Shown: piece by piece, positions 18,615 to 31,129 of the stretch | Layout of the letters: the number at the start of each line of letters is the position of its first letter | How positions within the stretch are numbered: position 1 is the first letter of the stretch | From: Candidatus Nitricoxidireducens bremensis | GTDB taxonomy: Bacteria; Pseudomonadota; Gammaproteobacteria; Burkholderiales; Rhodocyclaceae | DNA: 64,000 bases | NCBI GenBank assembly: GCA_030247725.1 | Contig: JAOTRT010000014.1 | Coordinates: forward strand, 1 to 64,000 | Reading direction: 5' to 3' | Translations under genes and position numbers: made by a program | Notes under the pieces: model-generated | The model's input: only the letters and a program-made list of their open reading frames with translations | The model's database searches: none | Told to the model about the DNA's origin: nothing

Positions 18615-19917
18615 GCTTTGCCTCGCGCATCAGCGTCTCGATGTCGGCGATCTTCTTCGGTGCGTCGATGGTGAGGATTTCGCAGCCGGCCGCGGTGACG
18701 AGGGCGTCGTCCTCGATGCGCACGCCGATGTTCCAGAAGGCTTCCGGCACGTCGTCGGAGGGGCGCACGTAGCAGCCGGGCTCGACGGTGAGCACCATGC
18801 CGGGGACGAGTTCGCGCCATTCCTCGCCGGCCTTGTATTCGCCGGCGTCGTGCACGTCGATGCCCATCCAGTGGCCGGTGCGGTGCATGTAGAAGCGCTT
18901 GTAGGCTTCGGACTCGATGATGCCGTCCACGCTGCCCTCCAGCAGGCGGAGGTCGATCATGCCCTGCGCGAGGACCTTCACCGCGGCTTCATGGGGCGAC
19001 ATGAAGGTGGCGCCCGGCCGGATGGCGGCGATGGCGGCCGATTGGGCGTCGAGCACCAGGTCGTAGATGTCGGCCTGGGGGCCGGTGTAGCGGCCGTTGG
19101 CGGGGAAGGTGCGCGTGATGTCGGAGGCGTAGCCGTCGAGCTCGCCGCCGGCGTCGATGAGGATCAGCTCGCCGTCGGCGATGCGCTTGGCGTTGTCCAC
19201 ATAATGCAGCACGCAGGCGTTGGCGCCGGCGGCGACGATGGACGGGTAGGCCGGGTACTGGCAGCCGTGGCGGCGGAACTCGTGCAGCAGCTCGGCTTCC
19301 AGCTCGTATTCGTGGCGGCCGGGTGCGGCGGCGCCCATGGCGCGGCGGTGGGCACCGGCGGCGATGGCGGCGGCACGGCGCAGCAGGGCGACCTCGTGGC
19401 CGTCTTTGACGAGGCGCATCTCGTCGAGGGTGGCGCGCACGTCGTGGATCTTGGCGGGGGCGCGCTTGCCGCTGCGGGACTGGGCGCGCACGGCGTTGAG
19501 GGTGGCGGCGATGCGGGCGTCCCAGGCGGCGTCGTGGCCGAGGGAGAACCACAGGGCGGGTTGGTCGGCCAGCAGTTCGGCGAGCCGTACATCCAGGTCC
19601 TTGACGGGGTGGGTCGCGTCGAAGCCGAAGACTTCCCTGGCGCCTTCCGGGCCGTGGCGGTAGCCGTCCCAGATTTCCTTCTCGGCGTCCCGCTCGCGGC
19701 AGAACAGGATGCTGCGTGGCGCATCGCCGGCGACGAGGACCAGCACGGCCTCCGGCTCGGGAAAGCCGGTGAGGTAGTGGAAGTAGCTGTCGGCCCGATA
19801 GGGGTAGTGGGTGTCCCGGTTGCGGATGTGCTCGGGTGCCGTGGGGATGACGGCGACGCCGGCGCCCATGCGTTCGAGCAGGCGGCGGCGGCGGGCGACG
19901 AAGGGGGTGTTGTCCAT
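18607..19917 (-). CDS. pepP: Xaa-Pro aminopeptidase
   Basis: Di-metal M24B peptidase removing N-terminal residues before proline. The 436-residue protein has an N-terminal AMP_N domain (about 1-130) and a catalytic domain with ligands in DAGGELDGYASDITRTF, HRTGHWMGIDVHD and TVEPGCY. It starts 7 bases after murU and overlaps the ubiH-like gene. Confidence 0.95.
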   Translation of the reverse strand: MDNTPFVARRRRLLERMGAGVAVIPTAPEHIRNRDTHYPYRADSYFHYLTGFPEPEAVLVLVAGDAPRSILFCRERDAEKEIWDGYRHGPEGAREVFGFDATHPVKDLDVRLAELLADQPALWFSLGHDAAWDARIAATLNAVRAQSRSGKRAPAKIHDVRATLDEMRLVKDGHEVALLRRAAAIAAGAHRRAMGAAAPGRHEYELEAELLHEFRRHGCQYPAYPSIVAAGANACVLHYVDNAKRIADGELILIDAGGELDGYASDITRTFPANGRYTGPQADIYDLVLDAQSAAIAAIRPGATFMSPHEAAVKVLAQGMIDLRLLEGSVDGIIESEAYKRFYMHRTGHWMGIDVHDAGEYKAGEEWRELVPGMVLTVEPGCYVRPSDDVPEAFWNIGVRIEDDALVTAAGCEILTIDAPKKIADIETLMREAKRD

Positions 19918-19924
19918 GGTCCGA

Positions 19925-24814
<4,890 letters not shown>

Positions 24815-24824
24815 GAACGACGCC

Positions 24825-26135
24825 ATGAAACCCATCCGTACCGCCGCCGCGCTCGCGGTGCTTTGTCTTTCATCGATGCTTGCCCATGCCCAGGGAGGCG
24901 GACGCCAGCCCATCGAAGTGGATCGCATCGTCGCCATCGTCGGCGAGGAGGCCGTGACCCTGCACGAACTGCGCTCCCGCGTCGCCATGATCGAACGCCA
25001 GCTGCGCCAGCAGGGAACGCCGATGCCGCCGCGGGACGTGCTGGAGAAGCAGATCCTCGAACGCCTGATCGGCGACCGCATCCAGGTGCAGTTGGCGAAG
25101 GAATCCGGCATGCAGATCATGGACGGCGAGCTGGATACCGCCCTGCGCCGCATTGCCCAGGGCAACCGCATGTCCCTGCCCGACTTCAAGGCGGCCCTGG
25201 AACGGGACGGCATCGCCTGGAGCAAGTTCCGCGAGGAGATCCGCGAGGAGATGCTGGTGACGCGCCTGCGGGAGCGGGAAGTGGAGAACCGCATCGTCGT
25301 CTCGGATGGCGAGATCGACAACTTCCTGGCGGGGCAGGCGACCGGCGGTGACACCGAGGTCACGGTCAGCCTGGCCCACATCGTCATCCGCGTGCCCGAG
25401 CAGGCGGACCAGGGCCAGTTGACGCGCATCCGCGCCCGGGCCGAGCAGGCCCTCCAGCAGGTCCGCCGCGGCGAGGATTTCGGCAAGGTCGCCGCCAGTT
25501 TTTCCGACGCCCCGGACGGCTTGACCGGCGGCGCCATGGGGGCGCGCACCATCGACCGCTTGCCCACCCTTTACGCCGACGTGGCGCAGAAGCTGCAGCA
25601 AGGCGAGGTGAGCGAAATCCTGCGCAGCCCGGCGGGTTTCCACATCCTCAAGGTGGTGGAGAAGCGCGGCGGCGCCATGGCTTCCAGGGCGATCAAGCAG
25701 ACCAAGGCACGCCACATCCTCATCAAGGTGAACGAGGCCGTGTCCGAGGCCGAAGGCCTGCGCCGCATCACGGGCCTCAAGGAGCGCATCGACAACGGCG
25801 CCGACTTCGCCGAACTCGCCCGCCTCCAGTCCAACGACTTGTCGGCCGCCCGCGGCGGCGATCTCGGCTGGCTCTACCAGGGCGACACGGTGCCGGAATT
25901 CGAGCGCGCCATGGATGCCCTCAAGCCCGGCGAGCTCAGCCAGCCCGTACGTTCGCCCTTCGGCTGGCACCTGATCCAGGTCTTGGATCGCCGTATGGAG
26001 GAGGCCTCGGTGGAGCGCAAGCGCCTGCAGGCGAAACAGGCCCTGCGCGAGCGCAAGTCCGACGAGGCCTACGAGGACTGGCTGCGCCAAATGCGCGACC
26101 GCACCCATGTGGAATACCGCTTTGAGGAACGCTGA
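24825..26135 (+). CDS. surA: periplasmic chaperone/peptidyl-prolyl isomerase SurA
   Basis: Chaperone for outer-membrane proteins, LptD included. The 436-residue protein has a signal peptide ending at about AHA (residue 22), a SurA N-terminal domain (VDRIVAIVGEEAVT), and two parvulin domains, at about 170-275 and 285-385. ATG 24825 lies 11 bases after lptD. The order lptD-surA-pdxA-rsmA is widely conserved. Confidence 0.95.
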   Translation: MKPIRTAAALAVLCLSSMLAHAQGGGRQPIEVDRIVAIVGEEAVTLHELRSRVAMIERQLRQQGTPMPPRDVLEKQILERLIGDRIQVQLAKESGMQIMDGELDTALRRIAQGNRMSLPDFKAALERDGIAWSKFREEIREEMLVTRLREREVENRIVVSDGEIDNFLAGQATGGDTEVTVSLAHIVIRVPEQADQGQLTRIRARAEQALQQVRRGEDFGKVAASFSDAPDGLTGGAMGARTIDRLPTLYADVAQKLQQGEVSEILRSPAGFHILKVVEKRGGAMASRAIKQTKARHILIKVNEAVSEAEGLRRITGLKERIDNGADFAELARLQSNDLSAARGGDLGWLYQGDTVPEFERAMDALKPGELSQPVRSPFGWHLIQVLDRRMEEASVERKRLQAKQALRERKSDEAYEDWLRQMRDRTHVEYRFEER

Positions 26136-26139
26136 CGGG

Positions 26140-27099
26140 ATGACTGCCTCGGCCACGCCCGTACTGGCGGTGACCTCCGGCGAGCCCGCCGGCATCGGCC
26201 CCGACATCTGCCTGGCGCTGGCCGGCGCTGCCCTGCCCCTGCCGGTGCGCGTCATCGGCGACCGGGACTTGCTGGCGGCACGGGCGCAAGTGCTGGGCAT
26301 TGATATGGCCGGCCTCGACATCGAGCACGTGCCCCTGCGGGTGCCCTGCACACCGGGGCATCTCGATACCGCCAACGCGCCCTACGTCATCGAGCTGCTG
26401 GACCGGGCCATCGCCGGCTGCCGCAGCGGCGCCTATGTCGGCATGGTCACGGCGCCGGTGCACAAGGGCGTCATCAACGACGCCGGCATGGCCTTCACCG
26501 GCCACACGGAATACCTCGCCGAGAAAACGGCGACACCGCGCGTCGTCATGATGTTGGCCGGCACGGGCGCCAACGCCAACCTGCGCGTGGCCCTGGCGAC
26601 GACCCATCTGCCTCTGAAAGACGTGCCTGCGGCCATCACGCGGCCCGAGCTGGAGACGACGATCCGCATCCTCCATGCCGACCTGCGCGACAAGTTCGGC
26701 TTCCCGCAGCCGCGCATCCTTGTTGCCGGCCTCAATCCCCATGCGGGAGAGGGCGGCCACATGGGCATGGAGGAAATCGAAGTCATCATCCCGGTGCTCG
26801 ACAAGCTGAGGGCGGAAGGCATGGACCTGGTCGGTCCCCTGCCCGCCGACACGCTCTTCACACGCAAGGTAATGGCCGGTTCCCACGCCCAGCTCGCCAT
26901 GTACCACGACCAGGGGCTTGCCGTGCTCAAGTACGCCGCCTTCGAGGACGGCATCAACATCACCCTCGGCCTGCCGATCCTGCGCACCTCCGTGGACCAC
27001 GGCACCGCCCTCGATCTGGCCGGTAGCGGCAGGGCCGATCCGGCCAGCCTGTTCGCCGCCGTCCAGGTGGCGGCGGACATCGTCGCGCGGCGGCATTGA
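26140..27099 (+). CDS. pdxA: 4-hydroxythreonine-4-phosphate dehydrogenase
   Basis: NAD-dependent step of pyridoxal phosphate synthesis. The 319-residue protein shows VTSGEPAGIGPDI, TAPVHKGVIND, the metal-binding FTGHTEYLAE and the C-terminal NITLGLPILRTSVDHGTA stretch. ATG 26140 follows the surA stop by four bases. Confidence 0.95.
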   Translation: MTASATPVLAVTSGEPAGIGPDICLALAGAALPLPVRVIGDRDLLAARAQVLGIDMAGLDIEHVPLRVPCTPGHLDTANAPYVIELLDRAIAGCRSGAYVGMVTAPVHKGVINDAGMAFTGHTEYLAEKTATPRVVMMLAGTGANANLRVALATTHLPLKDVPAAITRPELETTIRILHADLRDKFGFPQPRILVAGLNPHAGEGGHMGMEEIEVIIPVLDKLRAEGMDLVGPLPADTLFTRKVMAGSHAQLAMYHDQGLAVLKYAAFEDGINITLGLPILRTSVDHGTALDLAGSGRADPASLFAAVQVAADIVARRH

Positions 27100-27108
27100 A
27101 CGGTTCCC

Positions 27109-27885
27109 ATGCGCCAGGTTTCCGGGCACACCGCGCGTCGCCGCTTCGGGCAGAACTTCCTCGTCGCCCCCGGCGTCATCCGCGGCATCGTGGACGCCAT
27201 CGCGCCGCGCCGCGACGACCGCATGGTGGAGATCGGCCCCGGCCTCGGCGCCCTTACCGAGCCGCTGCTGGCCTGTCTCGATCATCTCCATGTGGTCGAG
27301 ATCGACCGGGACCTGATCGCCCGCTTGCGTCGGCGTTTTCCCGCCGACCGCCTCAGCATCCACGAGGGCGACGCCCTCGCCTTCGACTTCGGCAGCCTAG
27401 GCGCACCCCTGCGCATCGTCGGCAACCTGCCCTACAACATCTCCACGCCACTGTTGTTCCATCTGGCCGGCTTTGCGGAGCGGATCGGCGACATGCACTT
27501 CATGTTGCAGAAGGAAGTGGTGGACCGCATGGCGGCGGCGCCGGGCAGCGGCGACTTCGGCCGCCTGTCCGTGATGCTGCAGTACCGCTTCCACGTGGAG
27601 TGTTTGTTTCCGGTGCCTCCGGAAGCCTTCGATCCGGCGCCCAAGGTGGATTCGGCCATCGTGCGCCTGATTCCCCGGGCCGCCGCGGAGCGGACGGCGC
27701 GGGATGAGGAAGTGCTTGCCCGTGTCGTGGCGGCGGCCTTTTCCCAGCGCCGCAAGATGCTGCGCAACACCCTGCGGGAGATGATTCCGGCCGACGGACT
27801 CACGGCCCTCGGCATCGCGCCCACGGCCCGCGCCGAGGACCTGGCGGTGGCCGACTTCGTCGCCCTGGCGAATTCCCTTTCCTGA
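27109..27885 (+). CDS. rsmA: 16S rRNA dimethyladenosine transferase
   Basis: KsgA/RsmA dimethylates two adjacent adenines near the 3' end of 16S rRNA. The 258-residue protein has [10 protein letters not shown] at the start, the SAM-binding motif [15 protein letters not shown] and the catalytic NLPYNIST. It is the last gene of lptD-surA-pdxA-rsmA; a strong hairpin begins just past its stop. Confidence 0.96.
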   Translation: MRQVSGHTARRRFGQNFLVAPGVIRGIVDAIAPRRDDRMVEIGPGLGALTEPLLACLDHLHVVEIDRDLIARLRRRFPADRLSIHEGDALAFDFGSLGAPLRIVGNLPYNISTPLLFHLAGFAERIGDMHFMLQKEVVDRMAAAPGSGDFGRLSVMLQYRFHVECLFPVPPEAFDPAPKVDSAIVRLIPRAAAERTARDEEVLARVVAAAFSQRRKMLRNTLREMIPADGLTALGIAPTARAEDLAVADFVALANSLS

Positions 27886-27914
27886 AGGAAAACGGCGGAC
27901 CAGGGGTCCGCCGT
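27884..27914 (-). terminator. terminator between rsmA and the DUF2892 gene
   Basis: A perfect 10-bp stem ACGGCGGACC/GGTCCGCCGT (27892-27901 and 27905-27914, loop AGG). On the minus strand it is followed by TTTTCCTT, a good intrinsic terminator for the DUF2892 transcript; it can also block the convergent rsmA transcript. Confidence 0.75.
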
Positions 27915-27943
27915 CGCTCTCCATGGGGTTGGAGGTGCTGCCT

Positions 27944-28138
27944 TTATTTGTTGTCCTTCATCGGGCAGGTATTGAGGCCGATCAGGGGATAGAAGGGGCA
28001 GAAGCCGATGGCGCCGGTGGCCAGGGGCACGATGCCGATCCAGGCCCAGACCGAGCCGCCGAAAATCGCCCAGGCCACGAGGGCAAGGCCGACGAGGATG
28101 CGCAGGATGCGGTCGATGCCGCCAACGTTGAGTTTCAT
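27944..28138 (-). CDS. DUF2892 small membrane protein
   Basis: A 64-residue protein starting MKLNVGGIDRILRILVG, with one or two membrane helices (about 10-30 and 32-48) and the family-typical ending IGLNTCPMK. Proteins of this YgaP-like family are often encoded with rhodaneses or thiol-related regulators; the function is not known. An AGGAGA site precedes the ATG. A Crp/Fnr-type site lies at the right distance upstream for activation by the regulator encoded just before it. Confidence 0.85.
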   Translation of the reverse strand: MKLNVGGIDRILRILVGLALVAWAIFGGSVWAWIGIVPLATGAIGFCPFYPLIGLNTCPMKDNK

Positions 28139-28170
28139 GCCGTTCTCCTAAGGGGGTGGGGAGTGTCGGC

Positions 28171-28214
28171 ATTAGAGCACCGGCGGCATGCCGGACTCTG
28201 TGACCTAAGTTACA
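28171..28214 (-). promoter_or_regulatory. Crp/Fnr-type operator and promoter of the DUF2892 gene
   Basis: TGTGAC-CTAA-GTTACA at 28199-28214 is a near-perfect palindrome of Crp/Fnr type. On the minus strand a TCTAAT -10 box lies at 28176-28171. The implied start near 28164 puts the operator centre at about -42, the classic class II activator position. Confidence 0.6.
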
Positions 28215-28223
28215 TAGCCGGCA

Positions 28224-28904
28224 TCAGCCGGCGAGTCGGCGTAGGCCGGCCGGATCGACGATCTCCACCTGTTCGCGGGACAGCCGCACCAGCCCCTGTT
28301 CGGCGAAGCCCTTGAGCAGGCGGCTGACCATTTCGCGCACACTGCCCAGCTCGTCGGCAAGCTGCTGGTGGGTCGCATGCACCCGCTTGCCGCGGCCCAG
28401 CAGCAGGCCGGCCAGGCGCTGGTCCAGCTTGCGGAAGGCCACCTCCTCCACGAGTTGCATGAGTTCCGCCATGCGCTCGGAAAACAAGTGGAAGACGAAG
28501 TTGCGGAAGGCCGGCTGATCCAGGAGCCCGTCGAAGAGGGCGCGGGGCAGCAGTACCAGTTCCGTCTCGCTTTCCGTCACGCCGCGGGCGTTGTAGTCGG
28601 CATGGCCGAGCAGGCAACTGGAGGTAATGATGCAGGACTCGCCGGGCAGCACGCGGTAGAGCGGCAGCTCGCGGCCATTGGCCGCCGGCTTGAGGACGCG
28701 GATGCCGCCGCGCAGGATGAAGGGGAAGCCCTGGCAGGGCTGGCGCTCGTCGAACAGGACGGCGCCGGCGGACACGACGACGGTTTGCGCCTGGGCGGCC
28801 ACTTGGGCCTGCAGCGGGGATGGCAGGGCGTCGAGCACCGGGTAGAGCGCCCGCAGCTTCTCCGGGACTGCCTGGGCGCCGGTATTCATGTCAGTTGCAT
28901 CCAT
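28224..28904 (-). CDS. Crp/Fnr family transcriptional regulator
   Basis: A 226-residue regulator with an N-terminal cNMP-type barrel (about residues 20-135) and a C-terminal winged helix (THQQLADELGSVREMVSRLLKGF). Cysteines occur in the barrel (QPCQGF, GESCIITSSCLL) but not in the FNR cluster pattern. I chose ATG 28904; ATG 28889 is an alternative. It is followed by a small DUF2892 membrane-protein gene with a matching operator, so that gene is its likely target. Confidence 0.88.
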   Translation of the reverse strand: MDATDMNTGAQAVPEKLRALYPVLDALPSPLQAQVAAQAQTVVVSAGAVLFDERQPCQGFPFILRGGIRVLKPAANGRELPLYRVLPGESCIITSSCLLGHADYNARGVTESETELVLLPRALFDGLLDQPAFRNFVFHLFSERMAELMQLVEEVAFRKLDQRLAGLLLGRGKRVHATHQQLADELGSVREMVSRLLKGFAEQGLVRLSREQVEIVDPAGLRRLAG

Positions 28905-28953
28905 GATGCTTCGCGTCTTCCGGGGCCCATGAAACTTGGGGTTGCGGTGCGCG

Positions 28954-29053
28954 CCGAGGACGGCGGGTGTCCGACTCCCTCCATGTCCTCCGGGCCGAAG
29001 AAGCACCGGCCCTCCTCCTTGACTTCCGGGAGTCGGATACCCGCCATCCTCGG
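28954..29053 (-). repeat. palindromic repeat copy F (minus orientation)
   Basis: Arms 28954-28979 and 29028-29053 pair over 25 bp with one C/A mismatch and one G-T pair. The inner hairpin GGGCCG/CGGCCC has a 9-base loop. On the minus strand the core contains GAAGTCAAGGAGGAG before the inner hairpin and GGAGGACATGGAG after it, as in the other copies. The 28905-29238 interval has no gene; it holds only copies F and C, facing each other. Confidence 0.82.
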
Positions 29054-29105
29054 CTGGATACGCCGGTGGTTTGAACCGGGCAAACACCCACGGTGGTATC
29101 CGAAC

Positions 29106-29205
29106 GGGCTGGTGGGGTGCCCTGCTCCGCGTAAGTAAAGAAGGAGGAGCCGGCCGCAGGCCGGCGACGGGTGACATGGAGCGGGGCAGGGCACCCCGCC
29201 GGCCC
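29106..29205 (+). repeat. palindromic repeat copy C
   Basis: Arms 29106-29130 and 29181-29205 pair over 25 bp including three G-T pairs. Relative to copies A and B the arm changes from TGTTCCGC to TGCCCTGCTCCGC, and the opposite arm changes to match. The inner hairpin is GCCGGCC, loop GCA, GGCCGGC (29149-29165). The core GCGTAAGTAAAG is shared with A and B. It sits 34 bases from the 3' end of xthA. Confidence 0.85.
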
Positions 29206-29238
29206 GAGCGCGCACCACAGCCGACGCGAGGAAGTGTT

Positions 29239-30003
29239 TCATCTCAGTTCCGCCACCACTGGCGCATGGTCCGAGGGCCGCTCCAGCTTGCGCGGTTCCT
29301 TGTCTACGCTGCAGCTGCGGCAGCGCGCCGCGAGGGACGGCGACAACAGGATGTGGTCGATGCGCAGCCCCAGGTGGCGGCGGAAGCCCATCATGCGGTA
29401 GTCCCACCAGCTGAAGACCTTCTCGGGCTGGTCGAAGAGGCGGAAGGCATCCGCGAGACCCAGGCCGACGAGGCGGCGGAAGGCCTCCCGTTCCGGCTCG
29501 CTGCAGAGGATCTGGTCCTTCCATGCGACGGGGTCATGCACGTCCCGGTCGTCGGGCGCGATGTTGAAGTCGCCCAACAGGGCGAGCTCGGCATGGCGGG
29601 AGATTTCCCCGGCCAGCCAGGCCTGCAGCGCTGCCAGCCACTTGAGCTTGTATTCGAACTTCTCCGAGCCCACCGCCTGGCCGTTGGGGAAGTAGGCGCA
29701 GACCACGCGCACGCCGTCTACCGTCGCCGCGATGACGCGCTTCTGCGGATCGTCGAAGCCCGGGATGTCGCGGACCACGTCGGCCGGCTCGCTGCGGGCG
29801 AGGATGGCGACGCCGTTGTAGGTCTTCTGGCCGCTGTGGATGGCCCGGTAACCCGCCGTCTCCAGTTCGGCGAAGGGGAAGGCGCCGTCTTCCATCTTGG
29901 TTTCCTGCAGGCACAGCACATCCGGCTGCTGCGCCGCCAGCCAATCCAGGGCCTGGGGCAGGCGCACGCGCAGGGAGTTCACATTCCAGGTGGCGAGTTT
30001 CAT
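29239..30003 (-). CDS. xthA: exodeoxyribonuclease III
   Basis: AP endonuclease/3' exonuclease of base-excision repair. The 254-residue protein has the family start [15 protein letters not shown], the catalytic QETK (LQETKMED), GDFNIAP, the LRIDHILLS stretch and the terminal SDHAPV. It is divergent from a small zinc-ribbon gene. Confidence 0.95.
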   Translation of the reverse strand: MKLATWNVNSLRVRLPQALDWLAAQQPDVLCLQETKMEDGAFPFAELETAGYRAIHSGQKTYNGVAILARSEPADVVRDIPGFDDPQKRVIAATVDGVRVVCAYFPNGQAVGSEKFEYKLKWLAALQAWLAGEISRHAELALLGDFNIAPDDRDVHDPVAWKDQILCSEPEREAFRRLVGLGLADAFRLFDQPEKVFSWWDYRMMGFRRHLGLRIDHILLSPSLAARCRSCSVDKEPRKLERPSDHAPVVAELR

Positions 30004-30061
30004 CGATGGCGGGACCTCGGGAGACGGCGGCGATGATAACCCAGGCCATCCGGCCCAGACC

Positions 30062-30078
30062 TATAATGGGTCCGGAGG
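30062..30078 (+). promoter_or_regulatory. -10 box and ribosome-binding site of the zinc-ribbon gene
   Basis: A consensus TATAAT lies at 30062-30067 and GGAGG at 30074-30078, six bases before the ATG at 30084. The predicted transcript would begin at about the ribosome-binding site. No good -35 is visible. Confidence 0.4.
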
Positions 30079-30083
30079 TCGCC

Positions 30084-30281
30084 ATGTTCGATTCGCCCTT
30101 TGCCTGGTGTCCGAAGTGCGGTGAAGCGGTCCTGCTGGATCAGACCCGGCGGGAATGCGCCGAGGAGCACCGTTGCGGCGACATCGAGTGTCCGATGGAA
30201 GGGTGTTTCGTCGGCATCGACTTCAGGAACAAGCAGCCAGGGAAGGAAGAGGAAAATGAACGACTCGCAAGAGCGCCGTAA
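30084..30281 (+). CDS. small zinc-ribbon-like protein, 65 aa
   Basis: A 65-residue protein with cysteines at 9, 12, 25, 31, 36 and 41 (CPKC near the start, then C, HRC, C and C), suggesting one or two metal sites. I do not recognise the family. Its start is supported by a good GGAGG site. Its 3' end overlaps the start of a PilZ gene by 26 bases in another frame, so translation of the two is probably linked. Confidence 0.65.
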   Translation: MFDSPFAWCPKCGEAVLLDQTRRECAEEHRCGDIECPMEGCFVGIDFRNKQPGKEEENERLARAP

Positions 30282-30627
30282 ATTCTGGCGCGCCACCTTC
30301 AATGCGCCGGTGACCCTCGTCAACGATACGGCAAGCACCGAAGCCAAGCTGGACGACATATCCCTGAAGGGGGCCTTGCTGGAGGTGCCCGCGGGCTGGG
30401 CCGGAAAGGTGGGGGAGCATTGCCACCTGAAGCTCAAGCTCGGCGGCGACGAAGGCATGCATATTTCCATGTGGGGACGGGTGACCCATGTGGACGGCAA
30501 CCGGATCGGCCTGCTTTGCGAAAGCATCGATCTCGACAGCATCACCCATCTGCGCCGCCTGGTGGAGTTGAATGCCGGCGATCCGGCCCTGCTGGAGCGG
30601 GAACTCTCGGCGCTGGTGCGCGGCTGA
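30256..30627 (+). CDS. PilZ domain protein
   Basis: A 123-residue single-domain protein with the c-di-GMP-binding signature: RKFWR (RxxxR) at the N-terminus and the DISLKG (DxSxxG) motif near residue 34. It is therefore a likely c-di-GMP receptor; the output is unknown. AGGAAGAGG precedes the ATG. Two GGDEF-EAL proteins encoded elsewhere in the window could supply or remove the ligand. Confidence 0.88.
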   Translation: MNDSQERRKFWRATFNAPVTLVNDTASTEAKLDDISLKGALLEVPAGWAGKVGEHCHLKLKLGGDEGMHISMWGRVTHVDGNRIGLLCESIDLDSITHLRRLVELNAGDPALLERELSALVRG

Positions 30628-30638
30628 AGCGGCGCCGG

Positions 30639-31115
30639 TCAGCGTCCGCCGGCGACCGGGTAGCCGGCCGCGTCCAGGGCGCCGGCCCAGGCGGTTTCCT
30701 CGAAACCCGGCAGGGCGTTGCTGCCGACCAGCAGGGTCGGCACGTTGAGGGTGTTCGAACGGGTGGCGTTCCGGTAGGCCTCTGCATCCTCCGGCGTGGC
30801 GATGGCCTTCTCGGCGAAGGGGATGCGCAGCCGTGCGAGGAGTTCCCGCGCCTTGCCGCAGCCTTCGCCGCAATCGGCGGACACGAACAGCGTCACCGGG
30901 AAAAGTCGCGCCGCGCGGCGCGTTTCGTAGGGCTGGTCCGTGGTGCCGACGACGCTGGGACTCAGGCGCTTTTCTTCCACTTGGCGGGCGGCGGCCGGTT
31001 CCGGCGGTTCATCCGAGTAATGGACCTTGCCGGCCTTGTCCACCCAGCGGTAGGTACCCTGGGCGAGAACGCCGGCGGTGACGAAGGCGAGCAGCAGGGG
31101 CGCGAGTCTTGTCAC
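30639..31115 (-). CDS. DUF4124/glutaredoxin-like secreted protein
   Basis: A 158-residue protein with a signal peptide (cleavage near residue 18), a short DUF4124 segment (TYRWVDKAGKVHYSDEPP) and a C-terminal thioredoxin-superfamily region with a CGEGC motif (Cys82, Cys86) and VPTLLV, the cis-Pro loop. The start is GTG at 31115 behind a strong AAGGAGG. It lies 14 bases after prlC and is probably cotranscribed. A thiol-redox role in the envelope is inferred. Confidence 0.75.
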   Translation of the reverse strand: MTRLAPLLLAFVTAGVLAQGTYRWVDKAGKVHYSDEPPEPAAARQVEEKRLSPSVVGTTDQPYETRRAARLFPVTLFVSADCGEGCGKARELLARLRIPFAEKAIATPEDAEAYRNATRSNTLNVPTLLVGSNALPGFEETAWAGALDAAGYPVAGGR

Positions 31116-31129
31116 GATTTCCTCCTTGT

